Shown here in pieces: positions 7,560-15,478 of a stretch of 64,000 bases of DNA. The translations under genes and the position numbers were made by a program. Source of the stretch: Actinomyces sp. oral taxon 171 str. F0337. Its GTDB lineage: Bacteria > Actinomycetota > Actinomycetes > Actinomycetales > Actinomycetaceae. Under the pieces are notes generated by a model. It had not been told where the DNA came from. It was given only the letters and a program-made list of their open reading frames with translations, and did no database searches. The stretch covers positions 930,001 to 994,000 of the forward strand of contig NZ_CP040005.1 of NCBI RefSeq assembly GCF_005696555.1, written 5' to 3'. Within the stretch, counting starts at the first letter, position 1, and every line of letters begins with the position of its first letter.

Positions 7560-9191
7560 TCAGGCGATGAGCCCACTGACCCAGGCCTCAACCTCCTCCA
7601 CGGTGCGGGGCACGTCCTGGGTGAGACGCTCCACGCTGCCGTCCTCGCGCACGACGACGTCGTCCTCGATGCGCACGCCCGTGCCGCGCATCTCGGCGGG
7701 CACCAGCAGATCGTCCTCGCGGAAGTACAGCCCCGGCTCGATGGTGAAGCACATGCCCGGCCTGAGCTCGGCCTCCATGTACATCTCGCGGCGCGCCTGG
7801 GCGCAGTCGTGGACGTCCAGGCCCAGGTGGTGGCTGGTGCCGTGAACCATCCAGCGCCGGTGGTACTGGCCCTCGGGGGCCAGGGACTCGGCTGCGCTCA
7901 CGCCCTCGGGCAGCATCCCCCACTCCTCCAGGCGGGCGGCGATCACCTCCATGGCGGCGGCGTGGACGTCCTTGAAGCGGCATCCCGGTGTGCCCGCACG
8001 GGCGAAGGCGGCATCGGCGGCGTCCAGAACCGCCTGGTAGATCCGCCGCTGAGCCTCGGTGAAGCGGCCGTCGACCGGGATCGTGCGGGTGACGTCAGCG
8101 GTGTAGAGGGAGTCGACCTCGACGCCGGCGTCAACGAGGACCAGCTGGCCGGGCTCGACAGCGCCGTCGTTGTTGATCCAGTGCAGCGTGTTGGCGTGGT
8201 TGCCGGCCGCGGCGATCGTGTCATAGCCCAGGCCGTTGCCCTCCTCGCGGGCCTTGGCGCCGAAAGCCCCCTCCAGGACGCGCTCACCGCGCCAGTGGCC
8301 GCGGGCGCGGGGGATGGAGCGGATGAGGTCGTCGAAACCGGCCTTGGTGGCGGCGATGGCGGCGCGCAGCTGGTCTATCTCCCAGGGGTCCTTGATCAGG
8401 CGCAGCTCGCTGGCGGCCTCGGCCAGGCCGGCGTCGACCTCCGCGGCGGCCTCACCGGTCTGCTGCCCGACCTGCTGGCGGGTGGTGGACACCAGAGCGG
8501 TGACGGACTCATCGGCCTCGGCGACGACGCGCAGCCCGACCGCGCCCGGACCGGCGTCCTTGGCCAGCGCATCGGGCAGGGAGTCGATGTGGGCGCAGCG
8601 CATGCCGGTGGACGACTCGACCTCCTCCAGGGAGGGGCGCACGCCCACCCACAGCTCGCCATAGCGGGGGTCGCCGTAGAACTCCTGGCTGGAGCGCGAG
8701 GCCCGAGGTCGGAAGTAGAGGACCGCCTCGTGCGTCGGGGCGGCACCATCTGCGACATCGATGTCATCGACGTCGTCCGGGGACCCCGCGTCCTGGTCCG
8801 CCGAGGTGAGAGGGTCCAGGACGAGCACGGCGTCAGGCTCGAAGTCCGTGCCGGTTCCGGCCAGGTGGGCGAAGGCGCTGTGGGGCCTGAACCGATAGTC
8901 GCAGTCGTTGTTGCGCACCTTGAGCGCGCCCGCGGGCAGCACCAGACGCTCCCCGGGGAAGAGCCGCCCCAGGGCCTCACGCCGGGCCGCCGCCCACGGC
9001 GCCGCCTCGCTGCGGGCGGGCAGCCCCTCGGGCCGGGGCCCCCAGCCCGAGCCGATGAAGTCCCTGAAGGCCTGGTTGTCGGGCTGTCGGGACCGGTTGG
9101 AGCCACGCGCCGACAAGGACTGGGTGGCCTCCTGCGAGGAGGTGGGGGCCTCATCGGACGGATGGTTGTCTGCGGGGGAAGTCGATGCCAT
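7560..9191 (-). CDS. pepP: Aminopeptidase P family metallopeptidase (Xaa-Pro aminopeptidase)
   Basis: A 543-residue enzyme predicted to remove the N-terminal residue from peptides with proline in second position. The creatinase-like N-terminal domain is about 80-270 and the pita-bread catalytic domain about 280-540. Metal ligands of the M24 family are visible in order: the two Asp in LVDAGVEVDSLYTADVTRT, His in HGTSHHLGLDVHD, and Glu in FTIEPGLYF and TGVRIEDDVVV. The first 60 residues are Ser/Gln-rich and poorly conserved, so the true start could be slightly later. No signal peptide is seen, so it should be cytoplasmic. It stands alone on the minus strand. Confidence 0.92.
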   Translation of the reverse strand: MASTSPADNHPSDEAPTSSQEATQSLSARGSNRSRQPDNQAFRDFIGSGWGPRPEGLPARSEAAPWAAARREALGRLFPGERLVLPAGALKVRNNDCDYRFRPHSAFAHLAGTGTDFEPDAVLVLDPLTSADQDAGSPDDVDDIDVADGAAPTHEAVLYFRPRASRSSQEFYGDPRYGELWVGVRPSLEEVESSTGMRCAHIDSLPDALAKDAGPGAVGLRVVAEADESVTALVSTTRQQVGQQTGEAAAEVDAGLAEAASELRLIKDPWEIDQLRAAIAATKAGFDDLIRSIPRARGHWRGERVLEGAFGAKAREEGNGLGYDTIAAAGNHANTLHWINNDGAVEPGQLVLVDAGVEVDSLYTADVTRTIPVDGRFTEAQRRIYQAVLDAADAAFARAGTPGCRFKDVHAAAMEVIAARLEEWGMLPEGVSAAESLAPEGQYHRRWMVHGTSHHLGLDVHDCAQARREMYMEAELRPGMCFTIEPGLYFREDDLLVPAEMRGTGVRIEDDVVVREDGSVERLTQDVPRTVEEVEAWVSGLIA

Positions 9192-9258
9192 AGGGGCATC
9201 ATCCCACTGTTGAGCCCCTGCCGGCGCTGAGCGGGGCGTTCAGGGGTACTGGGACGGC

Positions 9259-10359
9259 TCAGCCCTGCTCATCGGCCGGAAAACGCACCCCCACCTGGCG
9301 GCGGGCCTCCTGCAGAACCCCGACCGCCGCCACAGAGCGGCTCAGTGGGTGCAGATCGGACTCGCGCGCGCCGGCACGCACCAGGCGGCACACCTCGGCC
9401 AGCTCGTAGGCGAGCTGGTGGCCGGAGCCCTGAGCACCGCGTTCGACCGACAGGTCCTCACCCGCACCCGTCACCGCCGCAGGGCCGCGCAGCCCGATGC
9501 GCCGGGGCCACTGGCAGTCGTCGATGCTCAGCACATCGTGGTCCCCGGCGAAGCTCGACTCCGTCCCCGGAGAGGTCTTGGAGTGCAGACAGACGACCTC
9601 CAACCCGGCGTGCTCACCGGAGTCGTAGGACAGGACCACCGTGCCCCGTGCGTCAACTCCGCACTCCAGCAGCGCTCCCGTGGCCGTCACCCGGTCCGGC
9701 TCACCGAAGAGGTGAATGGCCAGGCTCACCGGATAGACGCCCAGGTCCATGAGGGAGCCGCCGCCCAGCGCCGGGTCGAAGGCCGGTGGCAGGCCCCCGG
9801 CCCGGTAGGCCTCCATCCGCGAGGAGAACTGCTCCTTGGACAGCACCGCCCGGTGCAGCCGCCCCAGCCGCGGCAGCTGCTCACGCAACCGGGCCACCCC
9901 GGGTTCGAAGGCGGACAGCCACGCCTCCATGAGGAAGCGGTCGGCCGTCCGCGCCGCCTCCACCATCTCCTCAGCCTGCGAGCGCGTCAGAGCGAAGGGC
10001 TTCTCCACCAGAACGTGGAAACCTGCCTTCAGCGCCGCGATCGCATGCTGCGCGTGCAGGGAGTTCGGGGAGCCCACGTGGATGACGTCGATCGGAGCCG
10101 TCGAGCCCGGGCCGTGGGCGTCGAGCATCTCCTCGAGCGAGGCATGGGCATACGGGATCCCGTGTTCGGAGGCGAAGGCGACGGCGCGCTCGAGGTGAGC
10201 GGAGGTGACGGACACGAGCTGGGCGGCCGGCTCGTGGGAGACGGCCTCGGCGAACCACCGGGCGATGAAACCGGCCCCGATCACCCCGAAGCGGACTGGG
10301 GCGTCGTCGGCGCGACGCGTGGCGGCCGCAGTATCCGTCATGGGGCTCAGCTCACTCAT
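9259..10359 (-). CDS. Gfo/Idh/MocA-family oxidoreductase
   Basis: This 366-residue NAD(P)-dependent dehydrogenase starts with a Rossmann fold (RFGVIGAGFIARWFAEAV). The family motif EKPFA is present in HVLVEKPFALTRSQ, and the C-terminal substrate half contains GGGSLMDLGVYPVSLA. The overall pattern resembles the trans-1,2-dihydrobenzenediol dehydrogenase / glucose-fructose oxidoreductase subgroup. The substrate is unknown, most likely a sugar or polyol. The ATG at 10359 was chosen because it has a GGAGGA ribosome-binding site; longer readings run across the divergent PHP gene. The 36 bases between the two starts must carry both promoters. Confidence 0.88.
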   Translation of the reverse strand: MSELSPMTDTAAATRRADDAPVRFGVIGAGFIARWFAEAVSHEPAAQLVSVTSAHLERAVAFASEHGIPYAHASLEEMLDAHGPGSTAPIDVIHVGSPNSLHAQHAIAALKAGFHVLVEKPFALTRSQAEEMVEAARTADRFLMEAWLSAFEPGVARLREQLPRLGRLHRAVLSKEQFSSRMEAYRAGGLPPAFDPALGGGSLMDLGVYPVSLAIHLFGEPDRVTATGALLECGVDARGTVVLSYDSGEHAGLEVVCLHSKTSPGTESSFAGDHDVLSIDDCQWPRRIGLRGPAAVTGAGEDLSVERGAQGSGHQLAYELAEVCRLVRAGARESDLHPLSRSVAAVGVLQEARRQVGVRFPADEQG

Positions 10360-10383
10360 GTCCTCCAGTCTTCCACGTCTCCC

Positions 10384-10389
10384 TACACT
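10384..10389 (+). promoter_or_regulatory. -10 hexamer TACACT of the PHP gene (leaderless start)
   Basis: TACACT ends six bases before the GTG start, with no ribosome-binding site between, in the short divergent gap shared with the oxidoreductase gene. Confidence 0.5.
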
Positions 10390-10395
10390 GTCACA

Positions 10396-11241
10396 GTGCG
10401 TATCGACCCCCACACCCACTCGGCCTGCTCCGACGGCACCGACTCGCCCGCCGGGCTCATGGCTCAGGCGGCCGGCGCCGGCCTCGACGTCGTCGGGCTG
10501 ACCGACCACGACACGATGGCCGGCTGGGACGAGGCGGCCCGGGCCGTCCCGGACTCCGGCGTCGCTCTCCTGCGCGGTACCGAGATCTCCTGCGCCGCCG
10601 ACGGGGTCACCCTCCATCTGCTGTCCTACCTGCACCGGGCCGACGACGCGGCGCTGGACGCCGCCTTCGCCCGCGCCCGCCGCTCACGTGACAGCCGGGC
10701 GCAGCGGATGGTCGAGCGCCTCAGCGAGGACTACCCGGTCACCTGGGAGGACGTCCTGTCCCAGTCCGCCGACTCCCACACGATCGGTCGGCCCCACATC
10801 GCCGACGCCCTGGTGGCGGCCGGCTCCTTCCCCGACCGCAACGCCGCCTTCGCCGGGCCGCTCGCCACCGGCTCGCCCTACTACGTCCACCACTGGGCAC
10901 TGGACCCGGTGGAGGCCTGCCGCCTGGTGCGCGCCGCCGGCGGAGTCCCGGTGGCGGCCCACCCGCGTGCCTCCTCGCGCCAGCGCCGCCTCGTGCCCGA
11001 TGAGACCTTCGCCGAGATGGCAGAGGCCGGCCTGGCGGCCCTGGAGATGAACCACCGCGACCACGACCCCGAGCAGCGCGAGCAGGTTCGCCTCCTGGCC
11101 CGGCGCCTGGGGCTGGGGCTGTCGGGGGCATCGGACTACCACGGCACCGGTAAGCCCAACCGCCTGGGGGAGAACCTCATGCCGCCCGAGCTGCTGGATC
11201 GGATCATCGACGAGGGCGCCCTCGACCTCATCCGCCCCTGA
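10396..11241 (+). CDS. PHP-domain phosphoesterase
   Basis: A 281-residue member of the PHP family (polymerase/histidinol phosphatase fold). The metal-binding motifs appear in order: DPHTHSACSDG near the N-terminus, LTDHDT, EISC, HPRAS and a final GASDYHG. Related actinobacterial proteins act on 3',5'-nucleoside bisphosphates or other small phosphoesters, so the substrate is uncertain. The GTG at 10396 was chosen because it puts the first metal motif at residue 5, as in homologues; the long open frame further upstream lies on top of the divergent oxidoreductase gene. The cytoplasmic enzyme is followed by marC on the same strand after 56 bases. Confidence 0.88.
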   Translation: MRIDPHTHSACSDGTDSPAGLMAQAAGAGLDVVGLTDHDTMAGWDEAARAVPDSGVALLRGTEISCAADGVTLHLLSYLHRADDAALDAAFARARRSRDSRAQRMVERLSEDYPVTWEDVLSQSADSHTIGRPHIADALVAAGSFPDRNAAFAGPLATGSPYYVHHWALDPVEACRLVRAAGGVPVAAHPRASSRQRRLVPDETFAEMAEAGLAALEMNHRDHDPEQREQVRLLARRLGLGLSGASDYHGTGKPNRLGENLMPPELLDRIIDEGALDLIRP

Positions 11242-11297
11242 CTCCCGACCGACCACCGCTTCTGACGCCTGCCAAGTGCCGGTGATAGAACACCACC

Positions 11298-11927
11298 ATG
11301 CTGCAGTCCGTCTTCGACTCCACGGTCTTCGCCACGACCTTCATGACGCTCCTGGTCATTCAGGACCCCCTGGGCGCCATCCCGATCTTCCTGTCCCTGA
11401 CCTCGCGGCAGACCCCCACCGAGCGCGCCGCCTCCGCCCGCCAGGCCACGATCGTCTCCTTCGCCGTCATCGTGCTCTTCGCGGTCTTCGGGCGCTACAT
11501 CCTGAAGTTCCTGGGCATCTCGGTCCCCTCCCTCCAGGTGGCCGGCGGACTGCTGCTGCTCCTGGTGGCCCTCGAGCTCCTCACCGACAGGGCCGATGAG
11601 AGCCCCGATCCCGACGCCGTCACCACCAACGCAGCCCTCGTTCCCCTGGGCACGCCCCTGCTGGCCGGGCCCGGTGCCATCGTCGCGGCGATGGTCGCCG
11701 TGGACACCACCGGGGGCGGGGTGGCCGGATGGGTCTCCGTGACGGCCGCGATCATCGGCACGCACATCGCCATCTGGGCCTCGTTGCGCTTCTCCCTGGG
11801 GCTCAACCGGGTGCTGGGCACCTCCGGCATCCGGATCCTCACCCGGGTCATGGGGCTGCTCCTGGCGGCCATCGCCGTCCAGATCATGGCCGACGGCGTC
11901 TTCGCCTTCCTGGAGACCCGCCTCTGA
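11298..11927 (+). CDS. MarC-family integral membrane protein
   Basis: A 209-residue protein with six predicted membrane segments and the family signature VIQDPLGAIPIFLSLT near residue 20. A second conserved stretch reads VPLGTPLLAGPGAIVA. The function of the MarC/YhgN family is not settled; older links to antibiotic resistance were not upheld and transport of small solutes is suggested. A TAGAAC hexamer lies six bases before the ATG, a weaker leaderless-type arrangement. The gene converges on the DEAD-box helicase, and a hairpin lies between them. Confidence 0.88.
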   Translation: MLQSVFDSTVFATTFMTLLVIQDPLGAIPIFLSLTSRQTPTERAASARQATIVSFAVIVLFAVFGRYILKFLGISVPSLQVAGGLLLLLVALELLTDRADESPDPDAVTTNAALVPLGTPLLAGPGAIVAAMVAVDTTGGGVAGWVSVTAAIIGTHIAIWASLRFSLGLNRVLGTSGIRILTRVMGLLLAAIAVQIMADGVFAFLETRL

Positions 11928-11944
11928 CCCGGGTTCGCCCCGAG

Positions 11945-11965
11945 AGCCGCCGTCGTTCGGCGGCT
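11945..11965. terminator. Hairpin between marC and the helicase gene
   Basis: AGCCGCCG and CGGCGGCT form a perfect 8-base stem with a 5-base loop between two convergent genes. It has no U-tract and could serve both strands. Confidence 0.55.
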
Positions 11966-12000
11966 GAGACCCGGGTGGGTCTACTCGGTCCTCTCCGGGC

Positions 12001-13668
12001 CTACTCGCCGGCCGCCCCGTCAACAGGGCGACCGCCGCGAGTGCGCTTACGGGTGCGCTTGCGGCGGGGCTTCGCCTCGCCGTCGGCCGAGCGCCGGGAG
12101 CGCTCACCGCGCTTGGCGTCCCTGCCGCCGCGGCCCCGGCCGCGCTCCGCGCGCCCGCCCTGCCGGCCGGACTGCTTGCGACTGCGCCTGCCGGTCTCAC
12201 CCAGGTCCTCGATCTTCTCGGCGTCCAGTCCCTCCAGGGTGCGCTTGTGGCGGGGGAGACGGCCGGTGACCTTCTCCGGGATCGACAGGTCGGAGAACAG
12301 GTGCTCACTGGTGTGGTAGGTCTCCACCGGCTCCTCGATGGGCAGGCCCAGGGCCTTGGCGATGATCCGCCAGCGCGGCACGTCGTCCCAGTCCACGAAG
12401 GTGACCGCCGTGCCGGAGTTACCGGCGCGGCCGGTGCGCCCGATGCGGTGGACGTAGATCTTCTCGTCCTCGGGGCACTGGTAGTTGATGACGTGGGTGA
12501 CGTCGTCGACGTCGATGCCGCGGGCGGCCACGTCGGTGGCCACGAGGACGTCCACCTTGCTGTTGCGGAAGGCGCGCAGTGCCTGCTCCCGGGCTCCCTG
12601 GCCGAGGTCGCCGTGGAGGGCCGCGGTGGCGAAGCCGCGGGCGCGCAGGTCGTCGGCCACCCGGGCCGCCGTGCGCTTGGTGCGTGCGAAGATGATGGTG
12701 CGTCCGCGGCCCTCGGCCTGGAGGATCCGGGAGACGACCTCCACCTTGTTCATCGAGTGTGTGCGGTAGACGACCTGCTGGACCGTCTGGACGGTCATGC
12801 CCTCATCGCCCGGGTCCTGGGCGCGGATGTGGGTGGGGCGGGTCATGTAGCGGCGCGCGAGGGCGACCACGGCCCCGGGCATGGTGGCGCTGAAGAGCAT
12901 CGTGTGCCGGTCCGTGCGGGTGCGGGCCAGGATCTTCTCCACGTCCGGCAGGAACCCCAGGTCCAGCATCTCGTCGGCCTCGTCCAGGACGACGGTGGTG
13001 ACGTGAGCCAGGTCCAGCACGCCGCGTTCCATGAGGTCGATGAGACGGCCGGGCGTTCCCACGACGACCTCGGCTCCGCGCTCGAGGTCCTCGATCTGGG
13101 GCTCGTAGGCGCGCCCGCCGTAGACCTGGACGATGCGCACGGTGCGCTTCGCGGCCGCCGTGGACAGCTCCTCGGCGACCTGCTTGGCCAGCTCGCGGGT
13201 GGGCAGGATGATCAGGGCCTGGGGGCTGCCGGAGGCGGGGTCCTCGTCCCAGCCCTCCTCCCCGGGGCCCAGGGTGTCCATGAGCAGGGGAATGCCGAAG
13301 CCCAGGGTCTTGCCGGTGCCGGTCTTGGCCTGACCGATGATGTCCTGCCCCTCCAGGGCCACCGGCAGGGTGAGGGCCTGGATGGGGAAGGGGTGGGTGA
13401 TGCCCTTGGCGGACAGGGCCTCACAGATCTCCGGCTCGACGTCGAAGTCGGCGAAGGTCTTGCGGCTCAGGTCGGTCCGGTCGCCCTCATCGGTGATGTC
13501 GGGAGTGGCCTCGTCCAGGACTGGGGCGTGGGCGCCGGCCGTCTCGATGATCCCGGACGTGGCGTCGGCGGCGCCGGCAGCGGCGCCTGCGCCCTCGACG
13601 GCGGTCTGGTTGTCTGTGGAGTTGTTGTCGGGCTCGACGGCGTCGGCCCCGTGCTGCTCGTTGCTCAC
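12001..13668 (-). CDS. DEAD-box ATP-dependent RNA helicase
   Basis: A 555-residue RNA helicase of the RhlE/CsdA type. Motifs are in order: Q motif (FADFDVEP to HPFPIQALTLP), Walker A AKTGTGKT, VVLDEADEMLD, LFSATMP, the second RecA domain with IIFARTKRTA, and HRIGRTGRAG. The C-terminal 90 residues are Arg/Lys/Gly-rich, a likely RNA-binding tail. The N-terminal 75 residues are low in complexity. The start is the GTG at 13668, preceded by AAGGA at a suitable distance; a longer reading from 13728 has no such site. It probably remodels structured RNA in ribosome assembly or mRNA decay. The ferritin-like gene is divergent, a common actinobacterial pairing. Confidence 0.93.
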   Translation of the reverse strand: MSNEQHGADAVEPDNNSTDNQTAVEGAGAAAGAADATSGIIETAGAHAPVLDEATPDITDEGDRTDLSRKTFADFDVEPEICEALSAKGITHPFPIQALTLPVALEGQDIIGQAKTGTGKTLGFGIPLLMDTLGPGEEGWDEDPASGSPQALIILPTRELAKQVAEELSTAAAKRTVRIVQVYGGRAYEPQIEDLERGAEVVVGTPGRLIDLMERGVLDLAHVTTVVLDEADEMLDLGFLPDVEKILARTRTDRHTMLFSATMPGAVVALARRYMTRPTHIRAQDPGDEGMTVQTVQQVVYRTHSMNKVEVVSRILQAEGRGRTIIFARTKRTAARVADDLRARGFATAALHGDLGQGAREQALRAFRNSKVDVLVATDVAARGIDVDDVTHVINYQCPEDEKIYVHRIGRTGRAGNSGTAVTFVDWDDVPRWRIIAKALGLPIEEPVETYHTSEHLFSDLSIPEKVTGRLPRHKRTLEGLDAEKIEDLGETGRRSRKQSGRQGGRAERGRGRGGRDAKRGERSRRSADGEAKPRRKRTRKRTRGGRPVDGAAGE

Positions 13669-13930
13669 GAGGTTCCTTGTCTTCTGATCGGGTTGTTCCG
13701 GTCCGGCGCGGCTGTCGCTCGCGCGCACAGCTCGGAGTGCGCTGCGTGGGCGTGGGCACCGTCGGATGTGGCAGCCGATCGCGAGTCATATCTGAGTCCA
13801 TCTGACGACCGGGCAACCGCGGACGCCGTCAGCGTAGCGGGAAAACGTGTTGATGGCCTGCCTGGACGGGGAGGTGCGCCGGCGGCGTGGTCGATGTCAC
13901 GGCTGCGCGTCACACGTGGCAAGACCTGGA

Positions 13931-13936
13931 TACGAT
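13931..13936 (+). promoter_or_regulatory. -10 hexamer TACGAT of the ferritin-like gene; decides its start
   Basis: TACGAT ends seven bases before the ATG at 13944. It overlaps another in-frame ATG at 13935, which would therefore lie upstream of transcription. This favours 13944 as the start of a leaderless mRNA. Confidence 0.45.
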
Positions 13937-13943
13937 GGTGGTC

Positions 13944-14612
13944 ATGCCTCAGATGCCGACTCCGTCACCTCAGCCCAGCGCCTCCACCCCGATGCAGGTC
14001 GGTCCCCACGAGCTGTCCGTCGTCGGCGTCGTCGCGATCTCCAGGACGGCGGCCTGCACCCGGTACGCCAAGGATGCCGACCGGGCTCCGCGGATGACGG
14101 CCCGGGTCGACCTGCTGCGCATGAGCGCCTGGGAAGTCGCCTCCTTCGACCGAGTCGTGGAGCTGGCGTCGACTCACGGCATCGACGCCCTGGGGGCGGC
14201 CGAGCGCTTCACTGACGTTCTGGGCGACCTCGATGAGCGCCTGCGTCCACTGGACTGGGCCGAGCGTCTGCTCAAGACCTACATCACCTTCGGGCTGCTC
14301 ATCGACTTCGGCATGGCGCTGAGTGAGTCGTTGGAGGACCCCTTGCGCAGCGGACTCGTCCACGAGCTCAGTCAGGACCCGATCAGCACGTACGCCGTCG
14401 CCGAGCTGGAGGCGGTCATCGCAGCCGACCCGCAGCTGGCTGCCCGACTGGGGCTGTGGGGACGGCGCGTCATCGGTGAGGAGATCGGAACCTTTCAGAG
14501 GCTCCTGGGACAGTTCCCCGAGCTTCTCGGCTCGATGGCTCAGGAGCAGCTCCACTCGGTGCTGTCCCAGGGGGCCGTCTCACGCATGAGAGGGCTGGGG
14601 CTGCGGGTCTGA
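13944..14612 (+). CDS. Ferritin-like fold protein (MiaE_2-type)
   Basis: A 222-residue all-helical protein resembling the ferritin-like (MiaE-like, PF13794-type) proteins that actinobacteria keep next to a DEAD-box helicase gene. Acidic and His positions that might bind iron occur in MSAWEVASFDRV and in the later helices, but I cannot assign a complete di-iron site by eye. The biochemical role is unknown; a tRNA hydroxylase-like activity has been suggested for the fold and is not shown here. The start at 13944 is supported by the -10 hexamer placed seven bases before it. Confidence 0.72.
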   Translation: MPQMPTPSPQPSASTPMQVGPHELSVVGVVAISRTAACTRYAKDADRAPRMTARVDLLRMSAWEVASFDRVVELASTHGIDALGAAERFTDVLGDLDERLRPLDWAERLLKTYITFGLLIDFGMALSESLEDPLRSGLVHELSQDPISTYAVAELEAVIAADPQLAARLGLWGRRVIGEEIGTFQRLLGQFPELLGSMAQEQLHSVLSQGAVSRMRGLGLRV

Positions 14613-14780
14613 GCATCTCTCGCCACCCCGCGTGCGGCTGTCATGTGAGGTATCCGACAGTGGGGGTGGTGTCCGTGTCGGCGGCGTGACAGGACCAGGG
14701 CTGCGCCGGGTAAGGTGGCCGTATCCGCATCCTTATCACCCGACGTGAGAGCCACCGCTCTCATTTCTGAAGGAGTTCCC

Positions 14781-15440
14781 ATGAAGCGAAGCGTATGGGT
14801 GGCCGCGTCCGCGGCCGTCGCCCTGTCCGTCGTCCCGGTCGGTGCGGCTGCTGCTGAGACGGACCCCGCTCCTGCCGCCGAGCAGGCGGCACCGCAGGCC
14901 GGTGAGGCCAAGGCTGAGAGCCCGCAGCCCAATACGCCCGCTCCAGCCGTCCCCAACCCTGAGAACAACAAGCCCGCTCCCGCCCCGGCTCCGGCCCCCG
15001 CTCCTGCGGACGACGCAGACAAGGCCGACCCCCAGGCCCCCGGTGCCAACAATGCCGCGGTGCAGCAGCAGAACAAGCCGGCGGCTCCGGCCGAGCAGCC
15101 CCAGCAGAACCAGGGTGACCAGCAGCAGGGCGATCCCGCCGCCCCCGAGGCCGCTCCCGAGCAGCAGGCCCCTCAGGAGCAGGCGTCCGAGCAGTCCTCT
15201 GAGATTGGCGCTCCTGCGGCGTCCGATGAGAGCGCCGCCCAGGGCTCCGCGGATGTCTCCGGTGAGCAGGCCGCGGCTCCCCGTGAGCAGGCCGCGGCTC
15301 CTCGCCAGGACGGCGCTGCCGGCGCAGGTCGCTCCACCCTTGCGCAGACCGGTGCGGGGACGACCGCCGCCTGGATGGTGCTGGGCACCGGTGCGACGGG
15401 CGCTGCCATGCTCATGGCGCGCCGTAGGCTGACGTACTGA
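14781..15440 (+). CDS. Ala/Pro/Gln-rich LAxTG wall-anchored surface protein
   Basis: A 219-residue secreted protein. A signal peptide (MKRSVWVAASAAVALS, cleavage near Ala-Ala-Ala-Glu at about 26-28) leads a low-complexity body of Ala, Pro, Glu and Gln with almost no aromatic residues. A sorting signal ends the protein: LAQTG at 187-191, a hydrophobic segment, and the charged tail RRRLTY. LAxTG is the pentapeptide linked to class E sortases rather than the classic LPxTG. The start has an AAGGAG site five bases upstream. The body contains a near-perfect duplication (EQAAAPR twice). It resembles a stalk or glycosylated coat protein; A. oris GspA-type proteins come to mind, but identity is unproven. 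The RCC1 gene follows after 38 bases. Confidence 0.85.
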   Translation: MKRSVWVAASAAVALSVVPVGAAAAETDPAPAAEQAAPQAGEAKAESPQPNTPAPAVPNPENNKPAPAPAPAPAPADDADKADPQAPGANNAAVQQQNKPAAPAEQPQQNQGDQQQGDPAAPEAAPEQQAPQEQASEQSSEIGAPAASDESAAQGSADVSGEQAAAPREQAAAPRQDGAAGAGRSTLAQTGAGTTAAWMVLGTGATGAAMLMARRRLTY

Positions 15441-15478
15441 CGCGCATCGATCCTTGACGTTGAGGAGAGGTCTGGCCC

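Noticed and set aside
7809..9230. A 473-codon plus-strand frame opposite the aminopeptidase P gene
   Set aside because: Shadow of the real gene; no recognisable domain, and the opposite strand carries all M24 metal ligands in order.
9349..10395. N-terminal extension of the PHP gene on the plus strand
   Set aside because: It overlays the divergent oxidoreductase gene. The GTG at 10396 gives the family N-terminus and has a -10 hexamer just before it.
12247..14097. A 616-codon plus-strand frame opposite the helicase gene
   Set aside because: Shadow frame of the DEAD-box gene; Gly/Val/Leu/Asp-rich and without motifs.
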